This document shows positions 9,763 to 20,260 of a stretch of DNA of 64,000 nt, one piece after another (the first letter of the stretch is position 1; every line of letters begins with the position of its first letter). The notes under the pieces are model-generated. The model searched no databases. It was given only the letters and a program-made list of their open reading frames with translations, and was not told the origin of the DNA. The stretch is from Symsagittifera roscoffensis (taxonomy: Eukaryota; Xenacoelomorpha; Acoela; Convolutidae): the NCBI RefSeq assembly GCF_963678635.1, contig NC_087066.1, positions 66,659,477 through 66,723,476 on the forward strand, read 5' to 3'. A program made the position numbers and the translations under genes.

Positions 9763-10375
9763 GTATCTCTCTAAATCGGTTTTCTACGGGGCCACTTCTC
9801 TTGTCCCCAGGGGTGCCTACTGATAGGGGTGAGGGTGTCGCTGGGTCTTGCTTCTTGTAATCTGTCAGGGCCACATATAACAAGCCTGCCGCATCCAGCT
9901 CTTTCTCTTCTTGTTTCATTTCCACTTGCTCTAATCCGTAAGGCGCCCGGTACTTTCTTGTGGCAAACTTCATCTCGTCTTTCAGTGCGATGTGCCCTTC
10001 TTCTACGATCATCCTACCATCATCCCATACCGGCAACATGTTCTCCAAATTCGCTTGATCAAGCGTTCTCAAGATGTCCCGAACCTCGATTTTTTGAGGC
10101 ATTGAGCCTCTAATTTTTTTCGCTTGAGTCGTCCACGAGTTTATCTTGATATCACAAGTATGGAAGTAGACCGCTGCTGTATATCCAATGAACAAGGGTT
10201 CCCAGCCATCGGTGAACTCCCTTTGCTGCTTTTCTACCGTGGCTCTTGCGAACAGGGATGAGACCACCAGGGGGTTATTCATCCCCAGGGTCATTCTCCT
10301 GACTGTTGGGAACTCAAGAACGGTGGCGGGCAGGATTTCCTTCTCTAGTGTCGCCTCTAGATCCCTCCTCACCAA
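9689..10375 (-). CDS. extra-region protein segment, unknown
   Basis: This is an open frame of 228 codons. In the same frame, protein-like sequence extends a short way upstream of 10375 (an AWKKSFEL segment at about 10405-10382), so the listed start is probably internal. Features are a hydrophobic, aromatic part (GYTAAVYFHTCDIKINSW, about residues 64-81), a central charged domain and a C-terminal part rich in Glu and Ser. No membrane span or catalytic motif was identified. Confidence 0.45.
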   Translation of the reverse strand: MVRRDLEATLEKEILPATVLEFPTVRRMTLGMNNPLVVSSLFARATVEKQQREFTDGWEPLFIGYTAAVYFHTCDIKINSWTTQAKKIRGSMPQKIEVRDILRTLDQANLENMLPVWDDGRMIVEEGHIALKDEMKFATRKYRAPYGLEQVEMKQEEKELDAAGLLYVALTDYKKQDPATPSPLSVGTPGDKRSGPVENRFREILEKVRAESEAESMDETLSESGEYA

Positions 10376-10436
10376 CTCGAAGCTCTTTTTCCACGCGGGG
10401 ATTTCAGGATTTCTAGTCCGTCCGCCGTTAGGGGAT

Positions 10437-11269
10437 TCAGATGCCAGAACTTGGGATAAGCATCAATGGGGCCTTCACGCTTTCCCCCATCCTACACTGC
10501 AGTTGCCTCCGGAAGTTGAACACTACGAACTCGGGATCTTTCACCCTCTCAAAAAGCACTGTATTACTCATTCGTGCCCTCAGCACCTCTTGTCGACACC
10601 AGTTCAACGCCGTCCCATCCAACAAGCTTATTAGGCTCACGTGTACCACTGAACTGCGGTATGCCGCCTCTAGAAGATCCGGAAAGGCGTACGTAACCGC
10701 TGGTCCGTAAATACAAGTCACGACCTCCTCTAGTCCACTTATCACTCCCACTGTGTCAGATCTCATTGCCAGGCATAGATCAGTCAGCAGAGGGATACCA
10801 CCATTCGCCTCCCTCCATTCATCTCTCGTCTTAGGATTCTTCTCCTCGCCGATCATGTGTCGGTTTTGCATCAGAAGATACTTCACTAGAAACGTCTTCA
10901 TCCGGCAGCGCACTTGTACGAGTTGGTGTCTATGCTTGAGTGGGTCTTTCCCATTGACAGGGGCTCCCGATATTTCATTAACCGATTAAACGCCACCAGT
11001 TCGCCATGAGTCAGGAGCACCAGTGTCAGATACCCGTCAATTCGAAGTGTCTCTACTCCCCTGCTGGACATGTACGCTGGACCCATGTTAAACAGGTACC
11101 TTGGGTAAACCAAGTACAGGGCCAGCAAGAGGTTTATGGGCATACTCAACAGCTCTTGTACAAAGGCCCCAAAAATGGTCTCTTTCGCATGAAATACTCC
11201 AGCCATGTATTTCTTTTCCCAACAAGGACTCAAGAATTTCAGGATCTCGTGATATTTCCTCGTCCTCAA
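10437..11269 (-). pseudogene. extra-region protein segment with hydrophobic patch, unknown
   Basis: Two overlapping minus-strand frames (11269-10898 and 10913-10437) read as one interrupted protein. The first contains a hydrophobic run SMPINLLLALYLVYPRYLF (about residues 42-60) and the segment VLLTHGELVAFNRLM. The second contains ANGGIPLLTDLCLAMRSD and YGPAVTYAFPDLLEAAYRSS. The hydrophobic run is interrupted by proline and arginine, so I do not call it an envelope transmembrane anchor. No cysteine pattern typical of a viral envelope is present. The coding signal continues from 11301-12852. Confidence 0.4.
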
Positions 11270-11300
11270 CTCACCTTTTGCATGCTCCCTCCAGAATCCT

Positions 11301-12852
11301 TCAATGGTGACCTCGTTCGCTGCCGTGACGAATACTCTCGGCTATCTCCAACTGTCCCTCAAGAAACTCCCAGATCTGCCTCACGAGAGGTGGGGCACTC
11401 TCTCTCGTCTTATCCGTAGCATTCTCTAGCCTTGGGGTTAGAAACGGCCACCTGCCTCTCTCTTGTCTCAGTCGATAGATATACCATCGCTTCCAGTTGT
11501 TTTTCGGCCGCAGCCACATTCTTTCTTTCGTTACTTGGTCCCCTCGATTTGCTGGTGGAATTTGTGATAGTCAAGTCCATACATCGGAACCATAGGCTGG
11601 CTGTCAGGTGACCTACTACTGGGTGGTCATCCCCTATTTCCGGACTGCACTTCAGTTGCCGAGCGAGATTCGAAATCTCAAGTAAGAGGACCTCATCCAA
11701 CACAATGAGGATGTCTGCCAATTCATAGAATCCCCTTAATGCGTGGGACACGTCCGCCCATGCCGCTGCCAGTTCCGACTTCCGAAGTCTCAAATTTGTG
11801 GGCTCCAGCTCCCGATTGGGTGCTGCCATCAGAATCCGCCGTGCGCTCCCTTCGGCTATGAGGACCAAAATGGAATACACAAACTGCAGAGCAGGAGGCA
11901 TGCTCGCGTACCCAGTGGACGTCGTAATTACCACTTTCGTTTTAGGTCCGAATCGAGAATTGACTTTTTCCGGCACCTCGTTCTTTGCGGCAAACAACGT
12001 CTGGATGGCCTCCCAGATTTTCTTTGGCATAGGCGCATCGCCTTTCAATTGCTCTAGAAGTACAGCCGCACGCAGGTGATCGTTCATTCCTGCGAATAGC
12101 AGTAGCTCTGGCTCGCAAGGCATCTCTGACTTCATCGCCACCATCAGAGTCAACATCTGGATCAACTCCGCACCTGGCAGCGAGTATACCAGAGTTTCCG
12201 GCCAGAACAACTTGGGAGACGTTCCCTCGAAATCCGAGCCCGCCACGATGATCACCCTTGCGTTCGCCGGATCCGCTCTATCTTATACTGCCAGTGTCTT
12301 GGCCAACTGGGCGCTCCCACAGGGTTTTCCATAACTTGGGTCGTCCGCTAATTTTGAACCCTCGTAGGCGGCGTCTAGTAGTTCCATCTCTTTCGGTTCC
12401 AGTAGCTTATCTACTACCCTCAACTGCGCGGGAGTTGCCAATCTGATTCTCGCAAAACTTGTTCGGTGCTTGGGGGGCTCCACTATGAGTCCTGGACTCC
12501 CCAGCAACTTGAGTGGCCTGTAATTGATCGGTCCCATGATTGATTTCACGGGGATCCCAGTCAGATCAGTCGTCTCCATTATTCCTGCTCTTGAGAAATG
12601 CGCTTCGTGGGCCTTTAACCAATCCACGCAATGGTGTCGGCTCAAGTCCTCGTGTGACACGTGCTTGAGCTCCAGGGCATCCGCCAACTCCTGTCTACAC
12701 TCCAGATCCTCCAGGTCCAACTCCTTTATCTTCTCCAGGTATCGCAATCGGCTTGTCTCCGCTGGTCTCTCCACTCTCTTGCTATTTACCACCACCACTG
12801 AGGATACCACTGAACTTTGGGGCGTCGATGACTCTGCTTCCTCGGCTTCCAT
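11301..12852 (-). pseudogene. extra-region protein with a GxND-like motif, unknown
   Basis: A frame from 12852 to 11410 holds one in-frame TAA (12283), then shifts at about 11519 and continues to 11301. The N-terminal 100 residues are helical and charged (LEKIKELDLEDLECRQEL). After the stop comes a hydrophobic strand ending in AGSD, then about 55 residues on LLLFAGMNDHLRAAVLLEQL. A hydrophobic strand leading into G-x-N-D is reminiscent of block III of SGNH hydrolases, and the adjoining upstream segment (13561-12868) shows the same kind of motif more completely. Here the nucleophile-type GDS and the DxxH blocks were not found, so hydrolase activity is not claimed. Confidence 0.45.
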
Positions 12853-12867
12853 AGGCGTGGAACCCGG

Positions 12868-13561
12868 TTATCTGGTCCAGCTGCTCCTCGAGCTGTCTCT
12901 TGAGTCGACTCTCGCTCCTAGGCGACTGGACATGGGTCTTGTGGCAAAGAAAGGGGGTGTTGGGGGTGGATCGAATGTGAATTGGGCCGTTTCAAGCAGA
13001 TCTGCCTCTAGCGCACTTATGTGCCTCTGGAAAACATTGTTCAACCACTCCACACCCCTAGGTCTGTCGAAATGGATTCCATCTGAAGACGCATCCTCCG
13101 GGAAGGATCGCCAACTACGTCCAACAATCTGACGGGAAGGACACTCCTCTGATTTATCTGCCTGATTATTTCGTTCCGGTTCAAACTTTCTCGTTCATAT
13201 CCATTGCATGTTGGTCGGCCTTCATGTTATAAAGGATGTTGCAAATTGTGAGTATGGCGGGATCCATCTGAATCCGCAACTCCTCCAGAATGCAGCTCAC
13301 TTTATCTTGTAGCCTCATCACTTTCCTTGACTTACCTCTGGACACGTCATTGCTCCCCATCATTAGAGTCACTGAAAACATTCTTGCCATCCCGAGCATC
13401 TCGAGTGACGCCAACATCTGCGGCGTTGCGGCTCCAGAGAAACTCAAGATTCCAGTCTGCCAGTGCGACTGGATCCGTGTCAGCACCCGTATCAGGCTGT
13501 CCCCTATATCAGGTGAACTGCACCCTCCGATATTCATGGCTGTGTATAGTATTGAGCCCAA
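12868..13561 (-). pseudogene. SGNH/GDSL hydrolase-like domain in the extra region
   Basis: Three motifs occur in the order expected of SGNH hydrolases: a GDSL tetrapeptide at about 13504-13491, a hydrophobic strand ending in MMGSND at about 13360-13343 (block III GxND), and SDGIHF at about 13084-13068 (block V DxxH). The last is followed by RPRG and a helix WLNNVFQRHI, the typical close of the fold. The first two motifs lie in the frame 13561-13181; the third is in another frame after an interruption near 13181, and that frame stays open to 12868. SGNH enzymes hydrolyse ester bonds of lipids or sugars, and some LINE ORF1 proteins carry one. Which serine would be the nucleophile is uncertain, because the upstream strand that should precede it is damaged. 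This copy cannot be functional. Confidence 0.55.
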
Positions 13562-13709
13562 GCCGCGTCATGGAAACAATCCCTTCTCGCCCGTTGCGCC
13601 GCGTTCCAATTCATGCGATCACCACATTCCTGACCGGTTGCTCCCTCCAAGTCGGGGGTCGCTCCACTCTAGTTGGACTTTCACGGTTTCCCAGCTGCAG
13701 CCTCTCGTT

Positions 13710-14665
13710 TCATTCCTTGAGACGCGACGAGCTCCCGCTCATCTGACTGCTCGGGGTTGAGCTCGGGGTATATCCCGGCAGTGCTACGTCCATTAGTGGG
13801 CGTATCGGTTGCGCCTCCAAACCACGCAAGGAGGACACTGGCTCGGTTGGTATCCACACTTCCAGTCCTTCGTGTATGTGCTCTTGTGCCGCGCGGTCTA
13901 AGTTGAATCGTCCCTTTGAGCTAGGAGCCTCATCCACCTCCAGGCGTGACTCCGTCCTTGAGCCTGCAGCTGCTCGTTCTGTAGTCCGGGTCCCCTTTTC
14001 TTTTTTCCCTCGTATTCTCGTTGTCGCCGCTGGATATTTTCAAGTTCTGAATTCAAGTTCTCGCAGTTCGCCTCGTTCTCTCGTACCCTTTGCTCTTGCT
14101 GGTACTCTGCTTTTAACATGTCAAGGTGACGCCGCGCCTGATCCCTCTCGAGGATCGCTTGATCTCTTTCCAGATTCCCTTGATCCCTCTCGAGTTTCGC
14201 GCTACCCCGAACAAGATTCGCTTTATTCCTCTCACTCTGCACCCTCTCTGGTTCCCTCTTTAGGTTACTGAGGTCAGGGTATGTCTCCTCCGTCTGCTGT
14301 GATCGTATCATGGAGGGTGGTTTACTCGTGGACTGGCCCGCGGATCTTGCCGGTGGTCTGGTCGGTAATGGGAACTCTCCCGCGCCGTACTCAGTGTTAT
14401 TGTTCAAGCCAGGATTTCTCGCCAAGTCGAATCCTCTTACACCCCCATCCATATTCCAGGTCTGTTCTTGATTGGATATCCCATCTGTTGTGTAACCAAC
14501 CATCAAGACAGCTTCTGTCGCGGACTCCCTGCATTCACCTTGCGCCTCCAACTGCAGAATGGCGTTTAACATCACTGCCATCCTCTCATCCACTTGGGTG
14601 TAGTCCAGATCCCTCAAGCGTCTGTACAGTCCATCGAGCGTAGGTCTCTTGAGTGCAGCAGGCAT
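13710..14665 (-). pseudogene. coiled-coil protein of the extra region
   Basis: A frame of 255 codons (14665-13898) is followed, after a frameshift near 13937, by an open stretch to 13710. The N-terminal 60 residues are helical (LDGLYRRLRDLDYTQVDERM). A Gly/Pro/Ser-rich part follows. From about residue 135 a long heptad-like, highly charged region contains the repeated unit LERDQ (LERDQGNLERDQAILERDQ), typical of a coiled coil. After the frameshift the sequence is Pro/Ser-rich. Beyond 13710 the same frame continues legibly to about 13610 with TGA stops. It resembles a structural or gag-like N-terminal module more than an enzyme. It probably preceded the SGNH-like domain in one large protein. 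Confidence 0.5.
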
Positions 14666-15165
14666 GGATTTTCAAAAACGATCTGCCATTTTCACGACTT
14701 CTAGATGATCTTGCGTTTCAACCAATTTGAAATTTACTTTACCAACGAACTTGAGTATTACCTTACCATCCAACTTGAGAACTCGAGAAATATCTCTTTT
14801 TGAATGTTGCCGATCGTGAACACAGATCAAGACCTTCTTTTTCTTTCAAGTGAGTGCGGCTAGCTCGTCAACTCAATTTAACAAATCAATCTGAAAATAA
14901 AATCCATTTTTAGACCAATTTGTTTCATTCCTAACCTAAACTACCCCATTATTGTGTTTAAAACATGATTCTTTCGTCATCTCACTAAAATGATTCAACT
15001 TGGAGTTTTCAGAGCATGCAGATTCATTTCATGTTTTAGCACCGTCAACTCTCTAAAATTTGGTTGTCATGCCAATCGCCTTAAAATCCATTTACCTGCT
15101 TCGAGCCCCGGTATAAATTACTTGAGACTCTCTTATACCTAACTTGAGATTCCCATGTACCCAAC
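14666..15165 (-). other. AT-rich spacer inside the extra region
   Basis: Five hundred bases separate two protein-coding parts of the extra region, and no frame looks coding. Near 14846-14858 the word TTCAAGTGAGTG recurs. The same word, within TCTCAAGTGAGTGTG and TCTCACGTGAGTGTG, lies inside both structured modules of the left leader (1776-1788, 1961-1975). It may hold the signal for a separate transcript of the downstream genes; that is inference. Confidence 0.4.
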
Positions 15166-15738
15166 TCAGGCGATACTCAAGTAGTATTTCTTGTGTAGAT
15201 TCAACATTTTTTCCGTTTCTGTGAAGACCACATGTAGGATAGCGTACAGTTCCCTTGGGCTCAACTTGCCTCTGTTCGGATCGTAAACCGGCATTGAGAC
15301 CTCTCGTATCCCTCTTTCGACCATGAAGTCCCTCGGCCTCGTTAGTGCCAACATTACGTGCTCGGGGTCTTTCGTGTTCCTCTCAATGACCCTCGTCATC
15401 AGAAAACCTAGATATTCACCTGGAACTTGTGAAACTGAAGGAGGAAGCGCAGCCATTCTTCCTAACCCAGGCGTCTGTCTGAATAGAAACTCCACGTTCT
15501 GATATTCTCTTTTAAAGTCTGCTTCCAGTCTCGTGTTGAAGCTCATGTCCGCTTTTTTGCAGATCGCACTCCTCCTATCTGACAAAATGAAGTCGCTATC
15601 TGTGATCAGGATGTTCTCTAAATATTCATTCGGTATCTCGAATTTTATTTTGAAATTCCGCCCTATGGCAGGCTCAGCCTATTCCTCATCCAGTTTCAGC
15701 CCGTTGGTCTCTCTCACTTCTCGGAGTTTTTTTATCAT
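15166..15738 (-). pseudogene. small post-pol protein, unknown, one in-frame stop
   Basis: The frame opens at the ATG at 15738, just beyond the end of the integrase tail (15745), and runs about 190 codons to 15166. A single TAG at 15681-15679 breaks it after residue 19. The remainder is mixed alpha/beta with segments such as FKREYQNVEFLFRQTPG, PGEYLGFLMTRVIE and RGKLSPRELYAILHVVF. It is cytosolic in character, with no signal peptide or membrane span. I do not recognise a family. It is the first gene after pol, where an env gene would lie in a retrovirus-like element. Confidence 0.55.
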
Positions 15739-15744
15739 CAAATT

Positions 15745-16680
15745 TTAGGTGTGGGTAAGTTTTACCCCCACTCCCCGGACAAAAATGATTATCGCCGTCA
15801 CCGTCGATGATGCTGGGTCTAAAATATCTGGCGGTATCTCGAGCGGCCTGTCGGCTGCCGTCCATCGGAGGAGGGGAACTTTCGTTTTCATGTGTTTTTC
15901 CGCCGACAAGTCGACTTGCTGGATGCTTTGCTCCTCATCACTCTTACTCTTGACGTCGCTCATCCACTCTAGTATCCTCAAATTTGTGTTTTCCCTCCTT
16001 TCTATCTCGCTCTGTTCCAGATCTGTCTCTTGTTCTGGTGTGGAGTAGTCTTCCTGCAGGTAGTGTCCACTGTCGTTGATGATCTGCCATTCAATATCGG
16101 CTGCCAGTTCGCCCACACTCAGTAGCTCCTCGCATAATTTATCAGGCTGTATCTTATCAATCAAGAAGTCATCTCCGTATCTGTTGTACCTCATGCCTGT
16201 CCGTTTGCAATTGCCACTCCTGGTTCCCGCTGGTATCGGCAAGTCTGGTTCTGTCCACTTCGGCACCTCGTCCTGCTCCGGATCGTTCCAGTCTTCTTCC
16301 ACAAAGGATTCCGCCTCTGAGTCCGATTCTATCTTTTCATTATCGTCCAAACTCAAGTCCTCGTTGCCATCATTTTTCTTTCTGGTGCCCTTTTCGTTCA
16401 CCTCGCATGCTGGCTCTACCAATAGGTGTTCGAGTCCCTCCATATTCTGCGGTACCCACCAGTCTTCTGGGTATGGGACATGAGGTTTCAGGTTTTCCTA
16501 ATGCGCTGCTCGCCCCGTACTCAAGCGGTAGAACCGTCCTTGCTGGTGTACTTCCCTTATCATGAACGGTCCTCTCCATTTCGTAAGTATTTTCTTTGTC
16601 CCTTTGGTAGGTATAACATTCTGGAAGACCCAGACGTATTTGCCCACTGCATATGGTTTCGCTTCCAGTATTTTTCTCAT
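15745..16680 (-). pseudogene. integrase C-terminus (GPF module) and acidic tail
   Basis: A single frame runs from 16680 to 15745 with one in-frame TAG (16500-16498). The first part carries KWRGPFMIREVHQQGRFYRL, the GPY/F module that follows the catalytic core in many Ty3/gypsy integrases. After the TAG comes a tail of more than 230 residues. It begins with EPACEVNEKGTRKKNDGNED and is then strongly acidic (ESDSEAESFVEEDWNDPEQDE). The end is neutral and hydrophobic. The tail may tether the integrase to chromatin, but no chromodomain was recognised. Confidence 0.65.
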
Positions 16681-17717
16681 CGTATTTCTTCCGCTGTCTC
16701 ATTTGTGCTTGCGCTGTGTTCCTCCTGCAGAGCTCGTTTAGTTCCCGTTGTCTCTTAACCGCTTCTTTCACATAAGCTTGAGGCGATTTTTCTTCCCTTA
16801 ATCTGGGTAAAAGGATGTTAGAGGCATTGCTCTTTCCCTGTCCGTCAAAATCATGAAGGGACTGATTCCTGTTGTTGAGTGTTGCGTACTGTTGTATGCC
16901 CCTACCACTTGCGGCAGATATTTATCCCACTCTGTCATGTATCTTGAGCAGTATACCCTTAGCATGTTCACCAACGTTCTATTTTGTCTCTCCACTAACC
17001 CGTTGGTCTGGGGATGGTAGGTCGTTGAGTGCGCTTGAGCAATGTGTGACATCTTCATCAACTCTTTCGTCAGGTCCCCCACGAAGGCTTTTCCGTTGTC
17101 CGACTGAAATGTCGTGGGACAACCATACCGTGATATCCACTCTGTTATCAAGTGGTCACACGTCTCCTCTGCCGAGGCTGTCTGAGACGGTACCGCTTCT
17201 GCAAACTTTGTGAAATGATCTATTATGACCAGTATCTGGTTATATCCCGACTCTGTCATGCAGATCTTTTGATAGTCTATCTGCACAACCTCGTTAAATT
17301 CCAAGCTTTCAATGGAGGACTTAAGAGGGAAATTCATCTTCCTTGGGTCTTTCACCTGTAGACATGCTAGGCATGCATTCACCCATCTTTCGCAAGCTTT
17401 CCTTAATCCTGGCCAATCAAACTTATGTAATATTCTTTGTTGCACCTTGTCTATCCCCTGGTGCCCTATTTGATCATGCGATCTGAATAACACTTCCGTT
17501 TGGTACAACTGTGACAATATGATGAGGTTATGCTTGCGTAATAACTTCTACTGGTCTTTTCTCTTGCATGCTACCACTGCATCAGCTGTATGATAAAGTA
17601 AATATTTTCTCTCTTTGTAGAACTGGCTCAAAATCTTGTAGCTGTCTTCTTCCACGTCCCCCCTCTCTTTGGTCCCCGTCCGGATCCACTTGGAGAGGTT
17701 ACTTGTCAACTTGTCAT
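16681..17717 (-). pseudogene. integrase, zinc-binding and catalytic core domains
   Basis: Integrase inserts element cDNA into the genome. The HHCC zinc domain shows HDQIGHQGIDKV and, 32 residues on, CLACLQVK. The DDE core shows VQIDYQK (first Asp), FQSDNGKAF (second Asp) and NGLVERQNRT (Glu), spaced as usual. The core frame 17517-16798 is uninterrupted for 239 codons. Upstream, protein-like sequence continues to about 17717 but holds a stop and a frame change (YKERKYLLYH segment). Downstream there are two compensating frameshifts between 16798 and 16680. All catalytic residues are present, so decay is confined to the edges. Confidence 0.8.
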
Positions 17718-17720
17718 TCT

Positions 17721-18665
17721 TTAGGTCCGTATTAGGTCCGACAGCCTATATCTCGCCTTGACGTGTTCTTTTAGTGCCATTATCTGACCATTCATTTCTC
17801 CAGGACTGTGGATGTCATCTTTCAGCTTTACGCAAACTATACTTCTCAAGATTTTTCTGTCATCTTCTGGCACCAGGTTTGTTCTGACATTTGCGTTGCA
17901 CGATAGCTCATTGAATGGTTTCCTCGATACTGCAATTTTCTCAAGTTCTTCAACCCCTCGCTTTTCCTGCTGATCCAAGTTGTACGTTCCTGAAGAAGGA
18001 TCCGTCTGTAGTTCTCTGTCGCGGTGTTTCATCTTCTCTTCCGCCAGTATCATGCATAGACTACTTTGGTCATCGCTGCTCTTCTCTGAGTCTTCATCCC
18101 ATTCTTCACTCGCCCCGGACAATTTTTCTTCTTCAGCATCTTCCTCCGCTGTTGGCCACTCCCCGTACTCTTGACCTAGTCCAAAGTGTTCAGCCTCATC
18201 CTTGAAGGCCACCTTTTTCCTCCTAACCCGAGTCCGCTCAAGTATGTCCTCAGGAATTTTATCAACCAATGACTGCACGACTTCTCTCTCACCAGATTTA
18301 TTTTCTTTCCAGGAGTCCTCGCCACTATCCGCTTCCCTCCTTCTCAGTATCGTGACTTCTGGTTCCTCTTTGCCCTTCTCTTTGATCACGGGCTTATCGT
18401 CCGCCAGTTTCTCGAGTTATCTCCTCAAGTCTTCATCTATCACTGCTCTTCCCGTCGCTACTTGGTTCAGGTCATAGCCTCTCGCCTTGAGTATCTCCCT
18501 CACAATTTTCGACTTGAGTATTATCTCCATTGGCACCCCTTGGGTTCTTTTCAAGATTGTTTTCTCTGGAGGCTCCTTTGGTAATTCGTGGTGATCTTCT
18601 ATCAACTTGCCTGACTTGTCGAGCCATCTCGTGAGTGGAAGACTATCATAAGTTTCCTTATCCAT
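17721..18665 (-). pseudogene. long acidic linker between RNase H and integrase
   Basis: One frame of about 315 codons with a single in-frame TAA (18417) sits where most Ty3/gypsy elements have a much shorter connection. It starts with a conserved-looking block (LPLTRWLDKSGKLIEDHHEL) and a basic segment RRKKVAF. A very acidic, low-complexity stretch follows (EDAEEEKLSGASEEWDEDSE), then a more globular end with KDDIHSPGEMNGQIMALKEH. No protease-, dUTPase- or chromodomain-type motif was recognised. It overlaps the RNase H frame by 64 bases because of a frameshift. Confidence 0.6.
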
Positions 18666-20190
18666 GAAGGAAAACCATCTTTGATTTCGGGCCTATCTGC
18701 CTCTCTTTGTTCTTGCCTCGCGTAGAACTCCGTCTTCTTACTCAAGCTAACGGCATTTTGATGTTTGTCTCTTGTCCTATGCTCAATTATCATGTTGTAT
18801 CCGTCCAGGCGAACTATCCACCTTCCAATGTAGCTCTGGTCCATTGAGTAGGTTTTCAGCCAGCTGAGTGCCCTGTTGTTGACTCGCAGCTTGATTGGCT
18901 CGCTGCCTAGGTATGCTCTATATTTTTCGACAAAGGTAACCACCGCAAACATCTCTGCTTTTGGCGCCCCGTTTTTCATTTCCGTATCACTCAAGACTTT
19001 ACTCCCATGCGCTATTGGGCTTAAGACTGTCTTCCCGTTCCATTCCTGTTCATGATGGAGAATGCCAGAAATAGCGACTATCGACGCATCCGTGTCCAGC
19101 ACGTACATTCCTTTTTCCGTTGGAATCCCTAGCACCGGTGCCTCGTACAACTCCTTCTTTGTCCTCTGGAATGATTCTTCCGCTGCGTTGTTCCGCGTGA
19201 ACTTCTTGCCTTTGTGCCTCATTAGTTGTTGCATCGGGTATATTTTGTCCGCGTAGCCCTTGATGAACTCCCTGTAACAGTTCGCAATACCCAGGAAGGT
19301 CATCAATTGATGTTCCGTCTTTGGCGATTTCCAAGTCAGAACCGCTTCTACTGCATCTGGGTCTGGTCTGATGCCATGCCTGTCCACCATCCTCCCCAAG
19401 TATTTGATCGAGTCCTTGAGTATCTCGCACTTCGACGGTTTGCACTTTAGTCCTGACCTCTTCATGCATGCAAACACCTCGTCTAGTCGCTCGATGTGGT
19501 CCTCCAGTGTAGGCGTCACAATTACCACGTCATCCACGTAGCACCTTACCAGATTGCCGTATTTCTTTGTCACGCCTATCAATGCGTGTGCCATCAACCG
19601 TTGAAATGTAACCGTGGCCTTGCAAAGACCAAACGGCATCCGTTTCCATTGAAAAAGCCCCAGCTCGCTGGCGAACCCCGTTTTGTCCCTGTACTGCTTC
19701 CTCAGTGGGACCTGCCAGAAAGCCGATCCTAAATCAAGAGTCATAAAAAATTTTGCATCACCTAACTTCGAGAGGCTCTCATCAATTCTAGGTATGGGAT
19801 AGGCATCTTTCACCGTGAGTGACGGAGTTCAGATACCGAAAGTCACAACAAAACCTCAATTGGTCGCCTTTCTTTTTGGCCATCACTACTTCACACGCCC
19901 ACAGTGAATTGGATGGTTCTATCATATCATACTCTAGTAAGGTATCTATTTCTTTTCTACATGCATCCGATTTGTGCGGGGTCATGCGCCTCGCCCCCTC
20001 CCTGTGCGGTACCGCAGACTCCTCAAGCTCTATTTCATGTTCAACGAAATTACAACATCCAATGTCTGCCTTATGTTTCGAAAAAATATCCTCATTCCGC
20101 TCCAGTACATCCTTGATGGCTTCGAGCTGTTCGTCCGTTATCTTACCCCTTAAATGCTCTATCTCCGGTAGAACCGACTAAATCGAACAG
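18602..20190 (-). pseudogene. reverse transcriptase and RNase H
   Basis: The enzyme copies element RNA into DNA. The RT fold is read in two frames joined near 19813. N-terminal part: DMIEPSNSLWACEVVMAKKK and FCCDFRYLNSVT. Then motif A (MTLDLGSAFWQVPL), motif B (QWKRMPFGLCKATVTFQ) and motif C with the catalytic CYVDDVVIV. The connection holds FLGIANCYREFIKGYA. RNase H begins at DTDASIVAISGILHHEQ, with its Glu in KAEMFAVV. The later Asp expected in a TDH-like context reads VNNRAL, and the Asp expected near the end reads NAVSLS, so two RNase H catalytic residues seem lost. From 19813 to 18602 the frame is open for 403 codons. Upstream, the domain is separated from protease by a foldback insertion. 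Confidence 0.85.
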
Positions 20191-20260
20191 CTCGAAAGTC
20201 CATTGTCTCTGACCTAAGTGATTTTACAAGACCTGACGAACTGCAGACTTAGCTGCTTGT

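Noticed and set aside
10898-11269. Envelope glycoprotein in the post-integrase region
   Set aside because: The only hydrophobic run is broken by Pro and Arg, and no signal peptide, Cys pattern or furin-type site is seen.
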